Shown here: in pieces, positions 1 to 12,514 of the stretch
Layout: each line of letters begins with the position of its first letter
Numbering within the stretch: position 1 is the first letter of the stretch
Source of the DNA: Sipunculus nudus
Lineage: Eukaryota > Annelida > Sipuncula > Golfingiida > Sipunculidae
Length of the DNA: 64,000 nt
Reading direction: 5' to 3'
Assembly: GCA_026874595.1 (NCBI GenBank)
Contig: CM049314.1
Span: 26,547,729-26,611,728, forward strand
The notes under the pieces: generated by a model
What the model was told of the DNA's origin: nothing
Databases searched by the model: none
The model's input: the letters and a program-made list of their open reading frames with translations, nothing else
Position numbers and translations under genes: made by a program

Positions 1-569
1 TTTTACTCCTTTTACTCTTAAATAATCTCTACTGTGTCTCTCGATCTGCTACAGTTTGCCACGTATTTCACCTTTGTATACAAACATTTCTCTATGGTTG
101 TCCTCAAGTTTTATCTCCAGTTCTTTAACTTGTTTTTCAAGCTTAATTTTCTCTTCTCCAAATTCTTTAACTTGTGCCTAAGTAAACTCCAGACTAATTT
201 GTTATCCTTTTCAGATTATCAAACGTTTCAGTAAACTCACCTCTGATCGTTTTACAGTCCTCCGTGATACCTCTGGCCACCCTTGTAATCGAGTCTGTTA
301 ATCACCTCTCAAACGTGCCAAGCTATGTTGGGCTCGTCTCTGGAATTTGTCCCTGATTATCAGACAAAATTTCTATTTTGTCGCGTCATATACGCTTCCA
401 TCGTCTCTTAGGACTCAATCTCACTGGCTTTATCTCCCTCCTGCCCTTCTTTTTTTACATTTAGGCGGCATTTCTAGACCAGATTCAAGTGGCTTAAATT
501 CGTTTTTAATACTGGAGACATTTCTCTGTATGTCTCACACCGCCATGTTGGTCACGTGATCTCACTTTT
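1..569. other. Intergenic, nothing recognised
   Basis: AT-rich and pyrimidine-rich sequence with short open frames only. No domain, splice pattern or repeat family was recognised here. Confidence 0.5.
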
Positions 570-1330
570 TAAATTTCTTGGGGCTCAAAATAAAGGTTCT
601 TTCTAGTATTTCACAGAATATGACATTCCAAGGTGTAGAGGGAGATTTGCCTGGGATATCATTGGATGTTATATTTAAGGGTCGTATTTCAAGCCGTTAT
701 AATTTTACCCCTCTGACCTGCAAGTGCAGAAATATGTTTCTTTATCAAAGCTCACATATATAGGTCACAATGACCTAATTTGAGGATTCCAAGGGGATTC
801 GCCTCGGACTTCGCTGGATGTTACACTATCAGATTCCAGGTCATACATTTAAGCTTTGTTGCCTGTTTTTTTTTTTTTTTTTTTGGGGGGGGGGGGTTGC
901 TCAAAATCTTATTATTTTCAGTAATTATCCGACTGTTGGTTGCCATGAACTTATTGTCGGTTTTCAAAGAGATTAGCCCAGGATTTTCTTTGGGACTACA
1001 TTAGATGACTTCAGGCCTGTTCAAGTTCTGCAATGTCTGATTGCCTTGATGAAAAGTCATATTTTGCCAGTAATATGTAGGTCACTGTGACTTTATGTGA
1101 AGTTTCCAAGAAGATTAATATGCCGGTGACTGTTTTTTTATGTTCGAAAATCCTGGGCCTAACAAAAATACAACGTGAGCCTATCTGATGTGCTCATATC
1201 ATTTGTTCCTCGATGAATATATGTCTCAGTGGCCTAATTTCAGGTTTCCAAGGGTATGTTATAATGACGAGCTCTTTCCATTATGTGAAACGACGGTACA
1301 TCGGTTAAAGCTGGTGCCCAGAAATTTGCA
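570..1330 (-). repeat. Inverted, degenerate family-A internal array
   Basis: Read on the minus strand, this stretch carries decayed copies of the unit tandemly repeated at 38466-39835 (Lys-free noncoding text such as GGAGATTCGC and GGTCACnnTGACCTA blocks). Recognisable units lie near 620-700, 760-850, 960-1020 and 1080-1130. A T-run followed by a G-run interrupts it at about 869-897. It is the only clearly antisense family-A copy I noticed in the window. No terminal inverted repeat was identified, so its limits are approximate. Confidence 0.55.
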
Positions 1331-1638
1331 CTGAATGTTCTTATAAATTACCGTTCCAAAATGTTTTTCCACAAGAAGTCCTATCGATTGGAAAGGTATT
1401 GTCCTTATAAGCGTCACATATGTGCATAGGCAGTGCGTATGCAGCTAAGAATGGAGCACATATTCTTTTGGAGTGATTCCAGGTATGTGTATACATCACT
1501 ACCGCCGGTTTCGTCTCTTCCGTTCGTCAGTGGACTGAATTTCAACTATTACAAGTATATCAGTTTTTATAAATTCTTTCTTATTTCTATTCATAATATT
1601 TTCGATATCAGTTTGTATGATTTATTTTTCGGATGTAC

Positions 1639-1695
<57 letters not shown>
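1639..1695. repeat. (AT)n microsatellite
   Basis: A run of nearly 30 AT dinucleotides. Open frames crossing it read only alternating Tyr-Ile and are not genes. Confidence 0.98.
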
Positions 1696-1696
<1 letters not shown>

Positions 1697-1987
1697 GTAT
1701 AGTTAGGCAATACGTTTCGATTGCTCGCTGTGCCTGTGAAAAGGTAACCGCATGGTACCGGAAGGGGTAATTCCACACTTTTGCGGCAGTGATCGTGTAT
1801 TCCTCCTGCAGATTCCTCCCTAGTTTTGCTGCTTACTTGGAAAATACGCATTCGCATAAATGAAATACCAGAACTTGGCAGAAGCGGTGAAACAAGTCTG
1901 CTCTGTCCAATCTGTTTGATACATTGTATCAACCGCTATCGTGGCGGCTCTCTGAGCAAAGGTGAAGTAGTGCATGAGCATGAACGG

Positions 1988-1989
<2 letters not shown>

Positions 1990-2051
<62 letters not shown>
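1990..2051. repeat. (AT)n microsatellite
   Basis: A second pure AT run of about 62 bp, some 300 bp from the first. Confidence 0.98.
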
Positions 2052-2054
<3 letters not shown>

Positions 2055-3400
2055 TTACAACGGCGCACCTTTCAAATGATGTAACCCCAATAGTGTCCGT
2101 CGTTCCACATCTGATTGAGAAAGTACATGTATTTGTTTTTTTGTAAGATCACTGGGTCAGCTGTAGGCCTACGATGTCGTTTATCGTTGTTCAGGGTCGG
2201 CTTCTAGTATTGTCAGCAAGACCGAGTTGTCAGGGCTTGCGCATACGGTAAGCTGTCCGTTGTCGCTCGCTTAGTGTTTGTATATCACGTTCCGAAGTAT
2301 GCATTTATATATATATATGTCTGCTTGGCGTCACAAGTTCATTCGTCCATAAGAGTGGCAAGTTTAGGCTGGCGTATAATTAAGTTTGAATCCAGAGACA
2401 TAAATTGCATATATTTGTTGCCGGGCAGTAGGGTTTTTGGTCATTTCAGATTTATCAATGTATGCTAAATAATTGCGTAAGTTTAATAAGTCGTCAAGAT
2501 ATAATATTGAAATTTATAATAATTGTATATATGACAATTTCAATTTCGTCTAAACTAAAACAATATTTTATATTTATCAAACTCCACTTAAGCTGATTTA
2601 AACAAGACAAATCAGCAATCCATCAAACCCTGAGTTGAAGAGTAAACATAACGTAGATTCCGGTAAATTTACATTTCGCGTTAAAAGGGAATTTGATCTT
2701 TTTTTTTCAAACTGCTTTTTAATGGTCACATGATATATATGTCACATTGTGAACATCGGGTTTAATTTAAAGTACACATTAAGTACTTGTTTGTATACTT
2801 GACTTTTAAGTTTTTTAGGCAATTTAGTCCTGAGGAAACGCCATCAATACTCATCATTCAACTTAAATTAAATTGCACTTATAATCATCTAAAGATGAAG
2901 TATATGCCACCATGTATATCACGAGTAAATCATGTGTCTCTTCAAAAGGTAATTTAAACCTTATTAAACAACTTTATTTTGTATATAGAATTTATTTAAA
3001 TAACACTTGTAACTTGTCGAAACATGAACTATACGGCAAGATAATACCTCAGGCTCGATTAAAAGTATGCCCAAGGACGCTTTAAATAATAATGTTTGTA
3101 TAAATTAAACGTAATCGTATGGTAAATGCTATTTCAACTAAATTTTTATTTTGTTTCTGAAATTTTTTAGTGAATTGAGAACAAATCGTTAGTTTTTACA
3201 ATATTTAATATTTCCTTGACTCCCTTTTCGTGCAGTAGAGGGTCAGCAATGACAACTTCCATTCGGTTAATTATTATTTTGAGGAAATGGATTCACAAGT
3301 ATTTCGGAGGATTATGAGTGTCGTGCAGATGATTAGGACTCAAAGTCAAAGTGAATGAGATCTTGATATGATTTCTAGCACATGTGAATGATTTTTAGCA
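2052..3400. other. Intergenic AT-rich stretch
   Basis: No gene seen. The sequence is AT-rich with no repeat family that I can name. Confidence 0.5.
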
Positions 3401-4340
3401 CACATGACTGAAAGTCAACTGAGCATAATCCGTCGTCTGTCCCTAAGTCCATCCGGCCGGCCAACTTTTAATAAGGCACAAATCGTAACCGCCGGACTTA
3501 GACAATTTTATTGAACAACCATGGAGATCTGAAAAAAAGCTCCCTTGACACTTGAAAGTAGTTCATTGCAACCTATATTCGCTTAATTACGGGGCCTGTT
3601 ATTGCACCCCAGAAAAATTAAAGAAAAATGACGCATAAGAACCAGTATCTGAGTAACTGATGCTTTGATTGCCATGATTATTTTCATAAATCTTGATCTA
3701 AGAGTGTCTCGTTGTTCTTGAAGATCGGTGATGCCTCTACTTTTCTTTGTTTTGTTTCATGTTTGAAACCGTCAAAAGAAGCAGTTTTGCAGTTAATAAG
3801 ACACAAACCAAACTATAAGCGTTTGTCATTGAAACTTCTAAAAAAATAAACAGGGAAGTCTTGGGTATTTTTTCATGGAAACGTGAGAATATGTCATGGT
3901 GACTAATATTATGCTACTGGCCAACATCGTGAATTTAAGCTCCCAGAGAGACTGACATCTCTTTCTTAATATAATGGAAGGTCATTGTAAAGCCTCCTTG
4001 GACATGATACAAGGTCACTCTAACCTATATTCTGCTGTATAATCTGAAACAAAATGATTTGAGCACGCTTTTAGAACGATTCACATGTTGGATATAGAAA
4101 CCTTTTATTTTATTAAAATCCATGGATATTCCTGTAAAATTCATTGGAAAACTCACCTGTATTCGGTGACTTATGTGAAAGAACATGATTTAGGATCAAA
4201 CATTAGTTTATGATATCTCAGGTTTGGGTAGACAAGTTGGCTTTAAACTGATTAGAGGGTGAATATTTTGAAAAAAAAGCTCATAAACATATCCTTGTAG
4301 ACAAATTATCTGAGCGTTGAGTCCCATGGGTCCCTTGCTA
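3400..4340 (+). mobile_element. Family-A repeat (HINE-like), diverged copy
   Basis: Begins with a diverged head (ACTGAAAGTCAACTGAGC, then CCGTCGTCTGTCC and GGCACAAATCGTAACC), as in better copies. It ends near 4318-4340 with the family-A tail, a CCCATGGG palindrome followed by TCCCTTG. Internal text is diverged and no protein is encoded. Confidence 0.6.
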
Positions 4341-5002
4341 TTATTACAAATATTTATGAATACATCGATCTTAATTATCTAAATCACTTAAATATTACAA
4401 AAAAGTTAACATCAAACAAACCGCAATGTTCGATGTAATTTATAATATAGAACTTTCGTATGTAACACAAAATACACAAAAAATGCATAAATTTAAGGAA
4501 TTAATTGTATATATGTGGACATGTGTGTACTGTATGTTCAAGGGAGTGTGAGGGAGACGGAGACCGAGAGAGTTTGATTGTGCTGAAAACAAAGATGATG
4601 TTGATGGGAAGAGAATGGTAGGGTTTATAAATGAAAGGAAGACTATCTCTCTGTGACCAGCAGTGGTAGGCGAGCAGCCCTGGAGACTAGTTCATGGGGT
4701 GTGACTAATTGATAATATGCTCAGTGACCAGGAGTGACTGGAAGTAATGCTGAGTGAACATAGTTACTGCACCAGACACCAAGTTGATGAGAGGTGATAA
4801 TGACTGATACAACCAGTGATCATTGTAGGTAGGTGATTGATAGGTAGTGACCAAGAGTGACTTCTTAACCAATTCCTAACACTGGTGTACCATGTTACGT
4901 CATATGACACACAAATAAGTATCTGTCAATTAATTCCCAGATCAGCAATTGGTCCAGACAGAAACCTGATTAGATTTAAGGCCAGACTGAATTCCAAGTC
5001 CG
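4341..5002. other. Intergenic
   Basis: Holds a purine-rich patch (about 4540-4580) and degenerate repetition of GTGACCAGNAGTGACT-like words between about 4655 and 4870. No gene recognised. Confidence 0.4.
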
Positions 5003-5210
5003 ATTAAGTCTAATATCTGTTTGGTCCAGAGTGAGATCAATTCCTTATCGTGACTCTGTCCAGTTCAAATCCTGTACTGGATCTGGTCCACTCAATTTCT
5101 TGATTCACAATGTGCATGAATGGATGATTTTGATATGACCCGGTTTTATATAAAACCGTTACTGAATGACCACAAAAGGACCTTGTCATTTATTTCGATA
5201 AAAACCCTGA
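5003..5210 (+). repeat. Left direct repeat, possible decayed LTR
   Basis: About 200 bp that returns in the same orientation at 7302-7507 with high similarity and a few 1-4 bp indels. Shared landmarks are TCTGTTTGGTCCAGAGTGAG, CAATGTGCATGAATGG and GACCCGGTTTTATA. The pair brackets a Gypsy-type integrase remnant, so LTRs are the simplest reading. TG...CA ends, a primer-binding site and a polypurine tract are not convincingly visible, so full LTR limits are unknown. Confidence 0.6.
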
Positions 5211-6329
5211 CAAATACAAAAACAAAACAAAACAAAAATAGAAAATAGCAAAATATCATGTGCTTTTTTTTTTGCTTATGGTGACATAAAAGTTGGAACA
5301 ATAGAAACAGTGATAGACTGTAACAATACCCGAGAGATTTGTCAAGTATGTAGTGCAACGGTACAGAAGATTGCAACAGACGAAGAATTGCAACAGACTT
5401 CACGGGCCTTTCAGCAGTGCTTCAGCAGTCCAATTGGCTGGTCTGCTAACCTCTGTGTCCAGATGGGGGATCGCGTCAGAGGTTATTGGCAGTCTTCGTC
5501 TGAGGGAGGCCACCTTTTTGATACTCGAACTCTACTTCATAGACAGTGATATTGTTTGCCGATGGACAGGCATTCTTGTGATGGTGCGCGCTCCCAGGAA
5601 CAGGCAAAGGGACCTTGTCTTGACGCAAAACTGTGATGGTGCTGAATTTCGCTAGAGAGTGCATTTGTGTGGTATCCGGTAACTTTAGGGCTACAGAAGA
5701 CTGCAGCTTAGAGAGCCGATGACTCCGGGATTTCACAGGAACATTCGGTCTGCGGCACGCGAATCGTGATTTTACGTGCGGCTGACAGTTATACCGCAGT
5801 TAGAACCAGTTGTGTGTTGTGACCATCTGTATTACGCTGGGATTGGACATGCTCCTTGTACAAATGGATTACGTCTGAGACCACCAGAACGTCTAGACGT
5901 CACGTGAGAGCGAGAGGTCATGTATCCTGGAATATTTGGAACTGTGTCTGTGTTAGGAGGATTATGTTATGAGGATTATTGGACTCTGTGATCTATCAAG
6001 AATCCTGCTTTATTTGTGTTGACGGCACCCCCCAGATATCTGTATCTAACCCATTTATTTATTATTATAATTTGTTGTTATCTTAAGACTGCCTTAGAGT
6101 TTTTCTTTGAGTCTTTTAATGTCTGGTCTGCCTGTCATTTTGACTGACTGAAAAGAACCTGGAAGTTCACAAACCCAGTGGTGTAACACTATGAACTTTT
6201 CATAGCAGTAAATGCAGCTGCGCTGACCACATAGCGGATTGAAAGCAAGTCAACAACTGACAAAAAAAATAGAAAGACCGAAAGGCAATCCAGTTTAGTT
6301 GTTTAGAGAATTACAAGTCCTATCCCCAC
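5211..6329 (+). other. Interior of the putative LTR element, unrecognised
   Basis: Between the left direct repeat and the integrase remnant. It is less AT-rich than its surroundings from about 5300 to 5950. Short open frames (for example 5353-5655) have no recognisable gag, protease or reverse transcriptase motif. It may be decayed internal sequence or unrelated DNA. Confidence 0.35.
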
Positions 6330-6835
6330 ATTACATTTGAGTTGTGTACTATAGGGCGACTAGTCCTGCATGGGACGCAGACGGCTCTGATTAAGAATTT
6401 AAGGGTCGTTGTAGCACCCGGACTCTTATTAGGGGACAAACCAGGAACTGAGAACACAGTTATGGCGGCTTAACTATGGCACGGCCGCAAAGAGAAATTG
6501 CAGGTCGTGTCACACGGGTATCAGCCAGTTGCACCTCATGATCCTGTTGAACCACTAAGAATGAGTACGTCTCCAGATGTTACCCCGGGATCTGTCAACT
6601 GACCTTCTAGCTCCCTATTATAAGTACGATTTTTTCACGTCATCTACAGCCGATAAAGTGATGGATTGTTTAGGGGAAATCCTTAGTCGTCATGGGCTAA
6701 TTTTTAACATTAAGTCTGATAACCGGCGGCAATTTCTTTCCAGGGAGTTTGCTGAATACTTTCAGGCAAATGGATCGAGCATTTAAGTGAAACCGAGATG
6801 GGAATAAGACAACGGACGGTTAACCTATGCCAATG
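6330..6835 (+). pseudogene. Ty3/Gypsy-type integrase remnant
   Basis: The best-preserved part is 6577-6786. Here an open frame reads TADKVMDCLGEILSRHG, then a SDN-x3-QF motif and REFAEYFQANG, matching the catalytic core of Gypsy-type integrases where SDNG-x-QF holds the second catalytic Asp. Upstream (about 6475-6575) one frame reads CHG, QPVAP and DPVEPLRM, as expected of the segment between the zinc-binding HHCC domain and the core. Traces of the HHCC region with in-frame stops lie near 6400-6470. Downstream the frame breaks at 6784. In the core motif the usual Gly after SDN is Arg. The element cannot encode a working enzyme. It sits between direct repeats at 5003-5210 and 7302-7507. Confidence 0.75.
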
Positions 6836-7301
6836 TCATTTGAACCCAGTACAGCTCTAGGCGTTCTACAGCAAGTCCCAACTCTGGAATTGAAGCTTCC
6901 AACGGGATTAGTTTATCTGTGGAGTAGCCATTGGTAGGCGACCTATTATTAAAGATGTATTATAAGAGATTCCATATCAAAGAATCGTGCATATAGCAAT
7001 ACTGATTTAACTTTTAACATTCAGTGAGCCCGGTACCTTGTCTGCACAGAGGATGATATGGGCCCAATCCAGCAGGTGTTGCCTATGTAAATGACACTAA
7101 TGCACATTCTGTTCACTACATTTCATTCCTTCATTATCTGGTTGCCCCATGTAATGTGTAAAAATCTTAACTTAAATAAACCATGCTTAAACTAGTACCA
7201 AGTCTGCCACTAGATGGCAGCACGGGTATGCAAACACGTAGCATTATAAAGTAGCCCTTTATATTCAGAGCCAATACAATTATGTTGAAATAATAAAGCC
7301 A
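6836..7301. other. Between integrase remnant and right direct repeat
   Basis: No coding potential recognised. If the direct repeats are LTRs this is decayed 3' internal sequence. Confidence 0.35.
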
Positions 7302-7507
7302 TGTATAAGTCTAATACCTGTTTGGTCCAGAGTGAGATCAATTCCTTATCGTGACTCTGTCTAGTTCAAATCCTTACTGGATCTGGTCCACTCAATTTCC
7401 TGATTCACAATGTGCATGAATGGGTGATTTGATATGACCCGGTTTTATAAAACCGTTACTGAAAGACCACAAGGACCTTGTAATTTATTTCGATAAAAAA
7501 AAACCTT
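7302..7507 (+). repeat. Right direct repeat, possible decayed LTR
   Basis: Partner of 5003-5210 in the same orientation. Similarity starts at TAAGTCTAATA and fades after TTTATTTCGATAAAA. Confidence 0.6.
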
Positions 7508-9100
7508 TTATATTTATTACAACCACCACGATGGCAATAACTTGAGTTCTTCAGGTTTATTCTGGTCAAAATACTTTGTCTTTGTGATGTTCTTCAGCCA
7601 TTTTATGTTTTTTATTGTGAGTTACAGTTTTATATACATATAGTAATGTAGGATTCTCTTTAGGTTTCACACCTGCTGTTGGGTGTTTGTCTGAGAGCCG
7701 CGGTAGACACGCTTGGCCCTTGAGGTGTTGCGCCCAAGGTTGATATAATTCTAAAGAGTTGGTTGACCAACGCCTTGTGGAATCTCTTTTTTTTATTTTT
7801 GCAGTGATCATCATGCGGTGAGCATGTTTTTTTTTAGTTAATCATGAATTTAACATTGGGGTTGTGAATAGGCATAATTAATCATGAGTTTAACATAAAC
7901 TGTAGCCGCGTCACACCCCACGAAGAATTGGACTTCAAGATCCTTTTAAATAGTGAGACTGCGCATACACAAACGAATAATCGAGGCATGAGTAACAAGC
8001 ACGATGAATATAATGAAACAAAATAACATGATTTTCTGGGATGATGATCCTCACAGTATATCAAACACTGTTGTATTATTCAATGGAAACTGTCACAAAT
8101 ATCTCCAAAAACACAGAGTCCTGGCTACACCTACTTTAAATCACTCAGAGCTGGAATCAGTTATGGTTCGTGTGCACTGATCTATATGACTCCATGACCA
8201 CATGACAGTTCTGGAATGCGGTCTGGGTACATAACACAATTCAGAATATCTGAATATGCCCTCAGGCCTATCACTTCTGGACTATCGACTTACAGTATTA
8301 TTTTAACCTGTCGATCTCTGCTTGAATACTTAATTAGTACGCATCCTTAGAAGACTGAGTGTGAGAAAAAAGTGCTGGCACCTGCGTTGTCTTTGAAGTC
8401 TGCATGCATGCACCAAAACTATTCTTTCTACAGAAACTGACTGGAACAGCCCTGATGAGTTTCGCAAGAAACAATTAAACCCCATAGTATTATTTTTTTT
8501 ATATTTTCACTGTGTTAAATATATTGGTCAAGACTAAGTGACGGTAAGCGGGGACTAGCAAACCTGCCGAGTACTCCCTTGCTTGGACTGATTTCTAACG
8601 GCCAGCTCAAGTTGGTAATAAACTGTACTTTTCTATGAACGCACGTAGGCTATCTACAAATCCAGATATCATCAATCAGTCAATCAATGGACGTATCGGC
8701 TCAGGGGAACTCTTGGTTTTTAAGAGTGACAGAGCTCTAGCTATTTATATTATATTACATATAACATGGGGAAAAGTGGTTCTACATATATGTAATTGAA
8801 ATTCCTGATGAATATGAATGAGAAATAATAATCAGATTTGAGTTTGCTGTATTTGGTTCCCTACATTAACATATAAGATCAGCGCTAAAATTTATTTAAT
8901 CCACTCCGCCCTTTGAAAAAAAAAAAAACATTTAAATAAATAATAATTCACCAGAGAATGATACGTGTTTTTAGTGTACACAAGGAAACTAAAAGTCTGA
9001 AAGCTTTATTTAGCAAATATACTAACTCGTTTATCTGGTACTGTTTGAACCAATATTCTCTCTCTCTCAGTAACGGCGCTCCAGTCTTCTTGAAATTATA
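7508..9100. other. Intergenic
   Basis: No gene recognised on either strand. An 82-codon minus-strand open frame at 7566-7814 has no recognisable domain and a stop-limited, low-information look. No named repeat was seen. Confidence 0.4.
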
Positions 9101-9101
9101 G

Positions 9102-9470
9102 TTCAGCTGACTGAAAGTCCTCTGAGCTAAAGTGATCATTCTTTGCCCGTAGTCCGTCCATCTGTCTGTCATATTTACAGGGCACAAATCTTAAGCACTG
9201 TACGTATACCTGGAATCTTTTAACTTCCAGGTATGTCCATAAATTAATATCTCTCTAGACACCTGAAATATATGAGGTCACTACGACCTACGTTCACTGA
9301 GTTATGGGGCCTGAGTAATTCGGCCTGTTATTGCACCCCTTTATAATTGAAATTTTATCAAAAAGCTCCATTATCTAAAAACTTGTGTCAATTGCCGTGA
9401 TTATTTTCATGCATATTGATCATCTTCTAACATGACATCCAGATGGTCCCCATAGGTAATTTTCCGCCGA
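9102..9470 (+). mobile_element. Family-A repeat, 3'-truncated
   Basis: A good head (TTCAGCTGACTGAAAGTCC, TCTGAGCTAAAGTGATCA, GTCCGTCCATCTGTCTGTC) is followed by the GGCACAAATCTTAA module and GGGGCCTG text, then similarity is lost. There is no tail palindrome. Confidence 0.7.
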
Positions 9471-9584
9471 ATATAGATAATATGTACTTTTATTTAATGT
9501 AATTTAAACTCTAAACTTTCAAATAATCAAACTGCATTACCTTAGTTGGTTGAGAAAAAAAAAAACATGAAGTTTGAAATTTCC

Positions 9585-9591
<7 letters not shown>

Positions 9592-9647
<56 letters not shown>
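9592..9647. repeat. (AT)n microsatellite
   Basis: An uninterrupted AT run of about 55 bp. Confidence 0.97.
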
Positions 9648-9650
<3 letters not shown>

Positions 9651-10319
9651 GGTAGGTAGCATGACTGCTCTTTAGAAATAGCAATTAGCACGAAGTAAAG
9701 GGTGCAGCATCAATGAGCCCGACCCTTGACTGGCTAGTTAGTTTTACTGAAACAATGTCCAGTGGGCCGACTGACTGGTCATTGATTGAAAAGACAGAAG
9801 AGAGGAGTGATGCTACAACAGTTTTTTTCTCAAATGGAGACCGCGATTATACATGATTTGCATTTTACATCAATGGATGATGATTTAACGAAGTCGCACA
9901 ACATTAATTTTATATCGCATTGACGTAATTTGAGGAAAGAACCGTCACATAATAAAATAAGTTTAGGCCTATTAAAATTACGGTATACATAATTAAACAT
10001 ATTATACCCATTATGTTTGAATAAAAGTTACAGTAGGAGGTTTGTGTAAAGGCTGGGATTTGAGGGATTGCCAACTTTTCCTTGTATATCCCCGTTACAA
10101 CAAGTTTTGTTGTTGTTGTTTTTTTTTTTTTTTTTTGTAAATGTTTCAACATATGGAGCATTCTCAGTTCTTGTTTGTTCGTTCAGCAGCCCGTAGGCTA
10201 GCGCCCGATTTAATCAGACTCAATATTATTAGGCCCCGCAATATATTGAGTCCGGTAGCCATACAGTGAGAGTTTCTACAGTCTAAGCCTCAGACTGCAC
10301 ACCACCCAATGGATCTCAT
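9648..10319. other. Intergenic upstream of the gene
   Basis: No gene or repeat family recognised. A (TTG)n/T-run tract lies at about 10105-10136. Confidence 0.45.
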
Positions 10320-10819
10320 GCTTTTTATAGACACTTGTTTAGGTATAGGCGATACTGTGTGCACGACTGCACGCATGCGTGTACGCGATTTAGGTTGTTT
10401 CCCTCTATGTTCTCTCGCTGCGTCTCATGTGTTCTCGCGATTTCTCAAGCAAGACGCAGCTGCGCGATGAAATATCTGAAAAGTCCATCATGTCGTACGT
10501 TTAAACGAACCTACGTAATATCTATTTGGGGTAGTACGGAATAGATTTTATCTGATCAAAAATGATTGTTTCTAATGACAGGAAATTCCATACTGAAGCA
10601 GAAGGGAGACCTTAAGCAGACGATACACGACGTACCGGAAGCCAGTGCCGAGGTCATTGCCCTCGCGGCCCTGCGATTGTCATGCCGATAACTTGAGATG
10701 TTGCTCAGTTTCAGAGAGATCGGAGAGATATGGGTGTTGACACCAGTAAGCACTGATAACTCACACAGCAGTAGCCAAGTTCCAAGCGTGTCGGTTTGGT
10801 GTTATAAACTATAATCCTG
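10320..10819 (+). promoter_or_regulatory. Putative promoter and 5' UTR exon of the mosaic gene
   Basis: From about 10340 to 10720 the sequence is strikingly richer in CpG and G+C than its AT-rich neighbours. It ends with CCTG|GTAAGAC, a good donor with the junction after 10819, and the first coding exon has an acceptor at 12514/12515. A noncoding first exon starting somewhere near 10740-10790 would complete the gene. No TATA box position is convincing, the transcription start is not determined, and open frames here look non-coding. Confidence 0.5.
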
Positions 10820-10919
10820 GTAAGACACTTTTTTTCAAAGTTTTAATTTTCATCATTCATGGCAGGGTCATTCCAGACAAATGTCAAATGCTGAAATTTT
10901 CAATCATAATCATATTCTG

Positions 10920-11345
10920 ATTTATCAGTGGCGGATCCAGGAATTTCAGAAGGGGGGGGGCACAATACTGGGTTGGCTCACGGTTGATGGGTGTTAAGAA
11001 TAATTAAGTTCTTAAATTGTGCATATTTTTTTTATATATAAATAAATATTATTAATATATATGTGTACATATTTATTATAAGAATAATTAAGTTCTTAAA
11101 TTGTGAATACATTTTTGTTTTATTATATATATATATATATATATCTTATATTTATGTATGAGTGTATATATATTATTATTATTATTATTATTACATTATA
11201 TATTTTCAGCCTATGCAAATTAGAAATATTTGTTTCATTATTTCACCCATAAGAATACAATCTAGAGCCAAGTTTTTTGTAAAGTTAATTACAGGAACTT
11301 GGGGGAAGGTATGGGAGGGGGTGTCCCCCTCCTATATTTAGACAA
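10920..11345 (+). repeat. Possible DNA-transposon remnant with G/C-run borders
   Basis: It opens with CAGTGGCGGATCCAGGAATT followed by a G-run, a beginning shared by many hAT-like elements of invertebrates and fish (general knowledge). It closes near 11310-11330 with GGGGGTGTCCCCCTCC. The interior has AT and ATT microsatellites (about 11125-11192). A matching inverted end was not found. Confidence 0.4.
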
Positions 11346-12514
11346 TTTTTAAATATGCACAGTATAGAGGAAATTTTGAGTTCATCAACTACTATTCTCA
11401 GAATGTCTTTGCTTAACGTTGTCAAACTTTAAAATTCCTATCAAAGGTGTCTTATTTTATTAAAACTATGCTAGAAAAACATGTATCTGACATATTTATC
11501 GTGACTTTAAAACTTGTATGCTAAAAACAGAACCGGGTGTAACACATGATTATCAACATTTACCTTAAACTTTGCCATTTTGAATGGCTATTTTGTCGTT
11601 TTCAAACTGGGTTAGTTTGTGCCAGGGAAAACAAAAACAAGCAGTGTAGGACAAAGCAGACATTTCAAACCCGGCTTTGGGTGGTTTACAACTTTCATAC
11701 AATTTCATACAAAATCAGCCAGCCCTTGGTCTTGCCATGAATGTGAGACTCTGTTGGTATTTATATATAGGACTGATATTGTTTACTTTGAACAATGAAC
11801 CTTGTCATGCAAAAAACTGCAATAACAAACCATCCGGAGTGCCAACCATCCTTTTGTATCAATATGGCTGTATAAAAATGGTTTGTTATCTTTATATAAC
11901 CTAGGCTACAAGTTAGAAATTAACATGTCATCACCTCACATGACTTGGCTGTTATTCACATCAGTGACCTGTCGGTAGCATGCTTTTGTGCAGTCAGAAA
12001 TTAGACAAAAATCACTGGTATCAGTTTTTTGTACAGAATCTGACCTTGGCATAGTGTACCAATGGGAGAAGGAGAGAGATGCATATTTTTATTATTAAAC
12101 CTTGTTATGAAATAAATACATGCATTTTGTTACAGTACTTAAAGGCCTGTTTACTCATCTGCATATAACTACATGTATATAGTTTATAATGCAACCCATT
12201 ATGCCAGATTATTTTTTGAGTTTGATATATCCTGATCTGGATAAGTAAACAAACTTAAAAGAAATCTCAAATCCATAACTATTACATTACAATTAATTTA
12301 TTATTATTATTGATATTAATGTAATATTTAATTTCACAAATATATTGCCTGAAAAATTTCAGAAAATGGCCTTGTTTTCACCAACCATCACAAAGATTGC
12401 ATATGGACAGTAGAATATGATATGTAAAAAAAAACATGATTTTCCCATTTAATAATAAATATTTCTCAAGTTTTAAACAATCTGAATTAATTTAAGTTCT
12501 TTATCTGCTTGCAG
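11346..12514 (+). other. Rest of putative intron 1
   Basis: AT-rich, with no repeat family recognised. It ends at the acceptor CTTGCAG before 12515. Confidence 0.45.

Noticed and set aside
1433-2146. Open frames of 80-110 codons across the AT runs
   Set aside because: They consist largely of Tyr-Ile alternation from the microsatellites and have no domain or splice context.
5279-5285. TGGTGAC as a primer-binding site for a Gypsy-type element
   Set aside because: Only seven bases fit and it lies about 70 bp from the end of the direct repeat, where a primer site should be adjacent.
7566-7814. 82-codon minus-strand frame
   Set aside because: No recognisable domain and no supporting context. 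I could not tell whether it is part of another decayed retroelement.
10335-10753. Frames of 65-69 codons on both strands
   Set aside because: They lie in the CpG-rich stretch, where stops are rarer. They have no domain and fit a promoter or UTR better.
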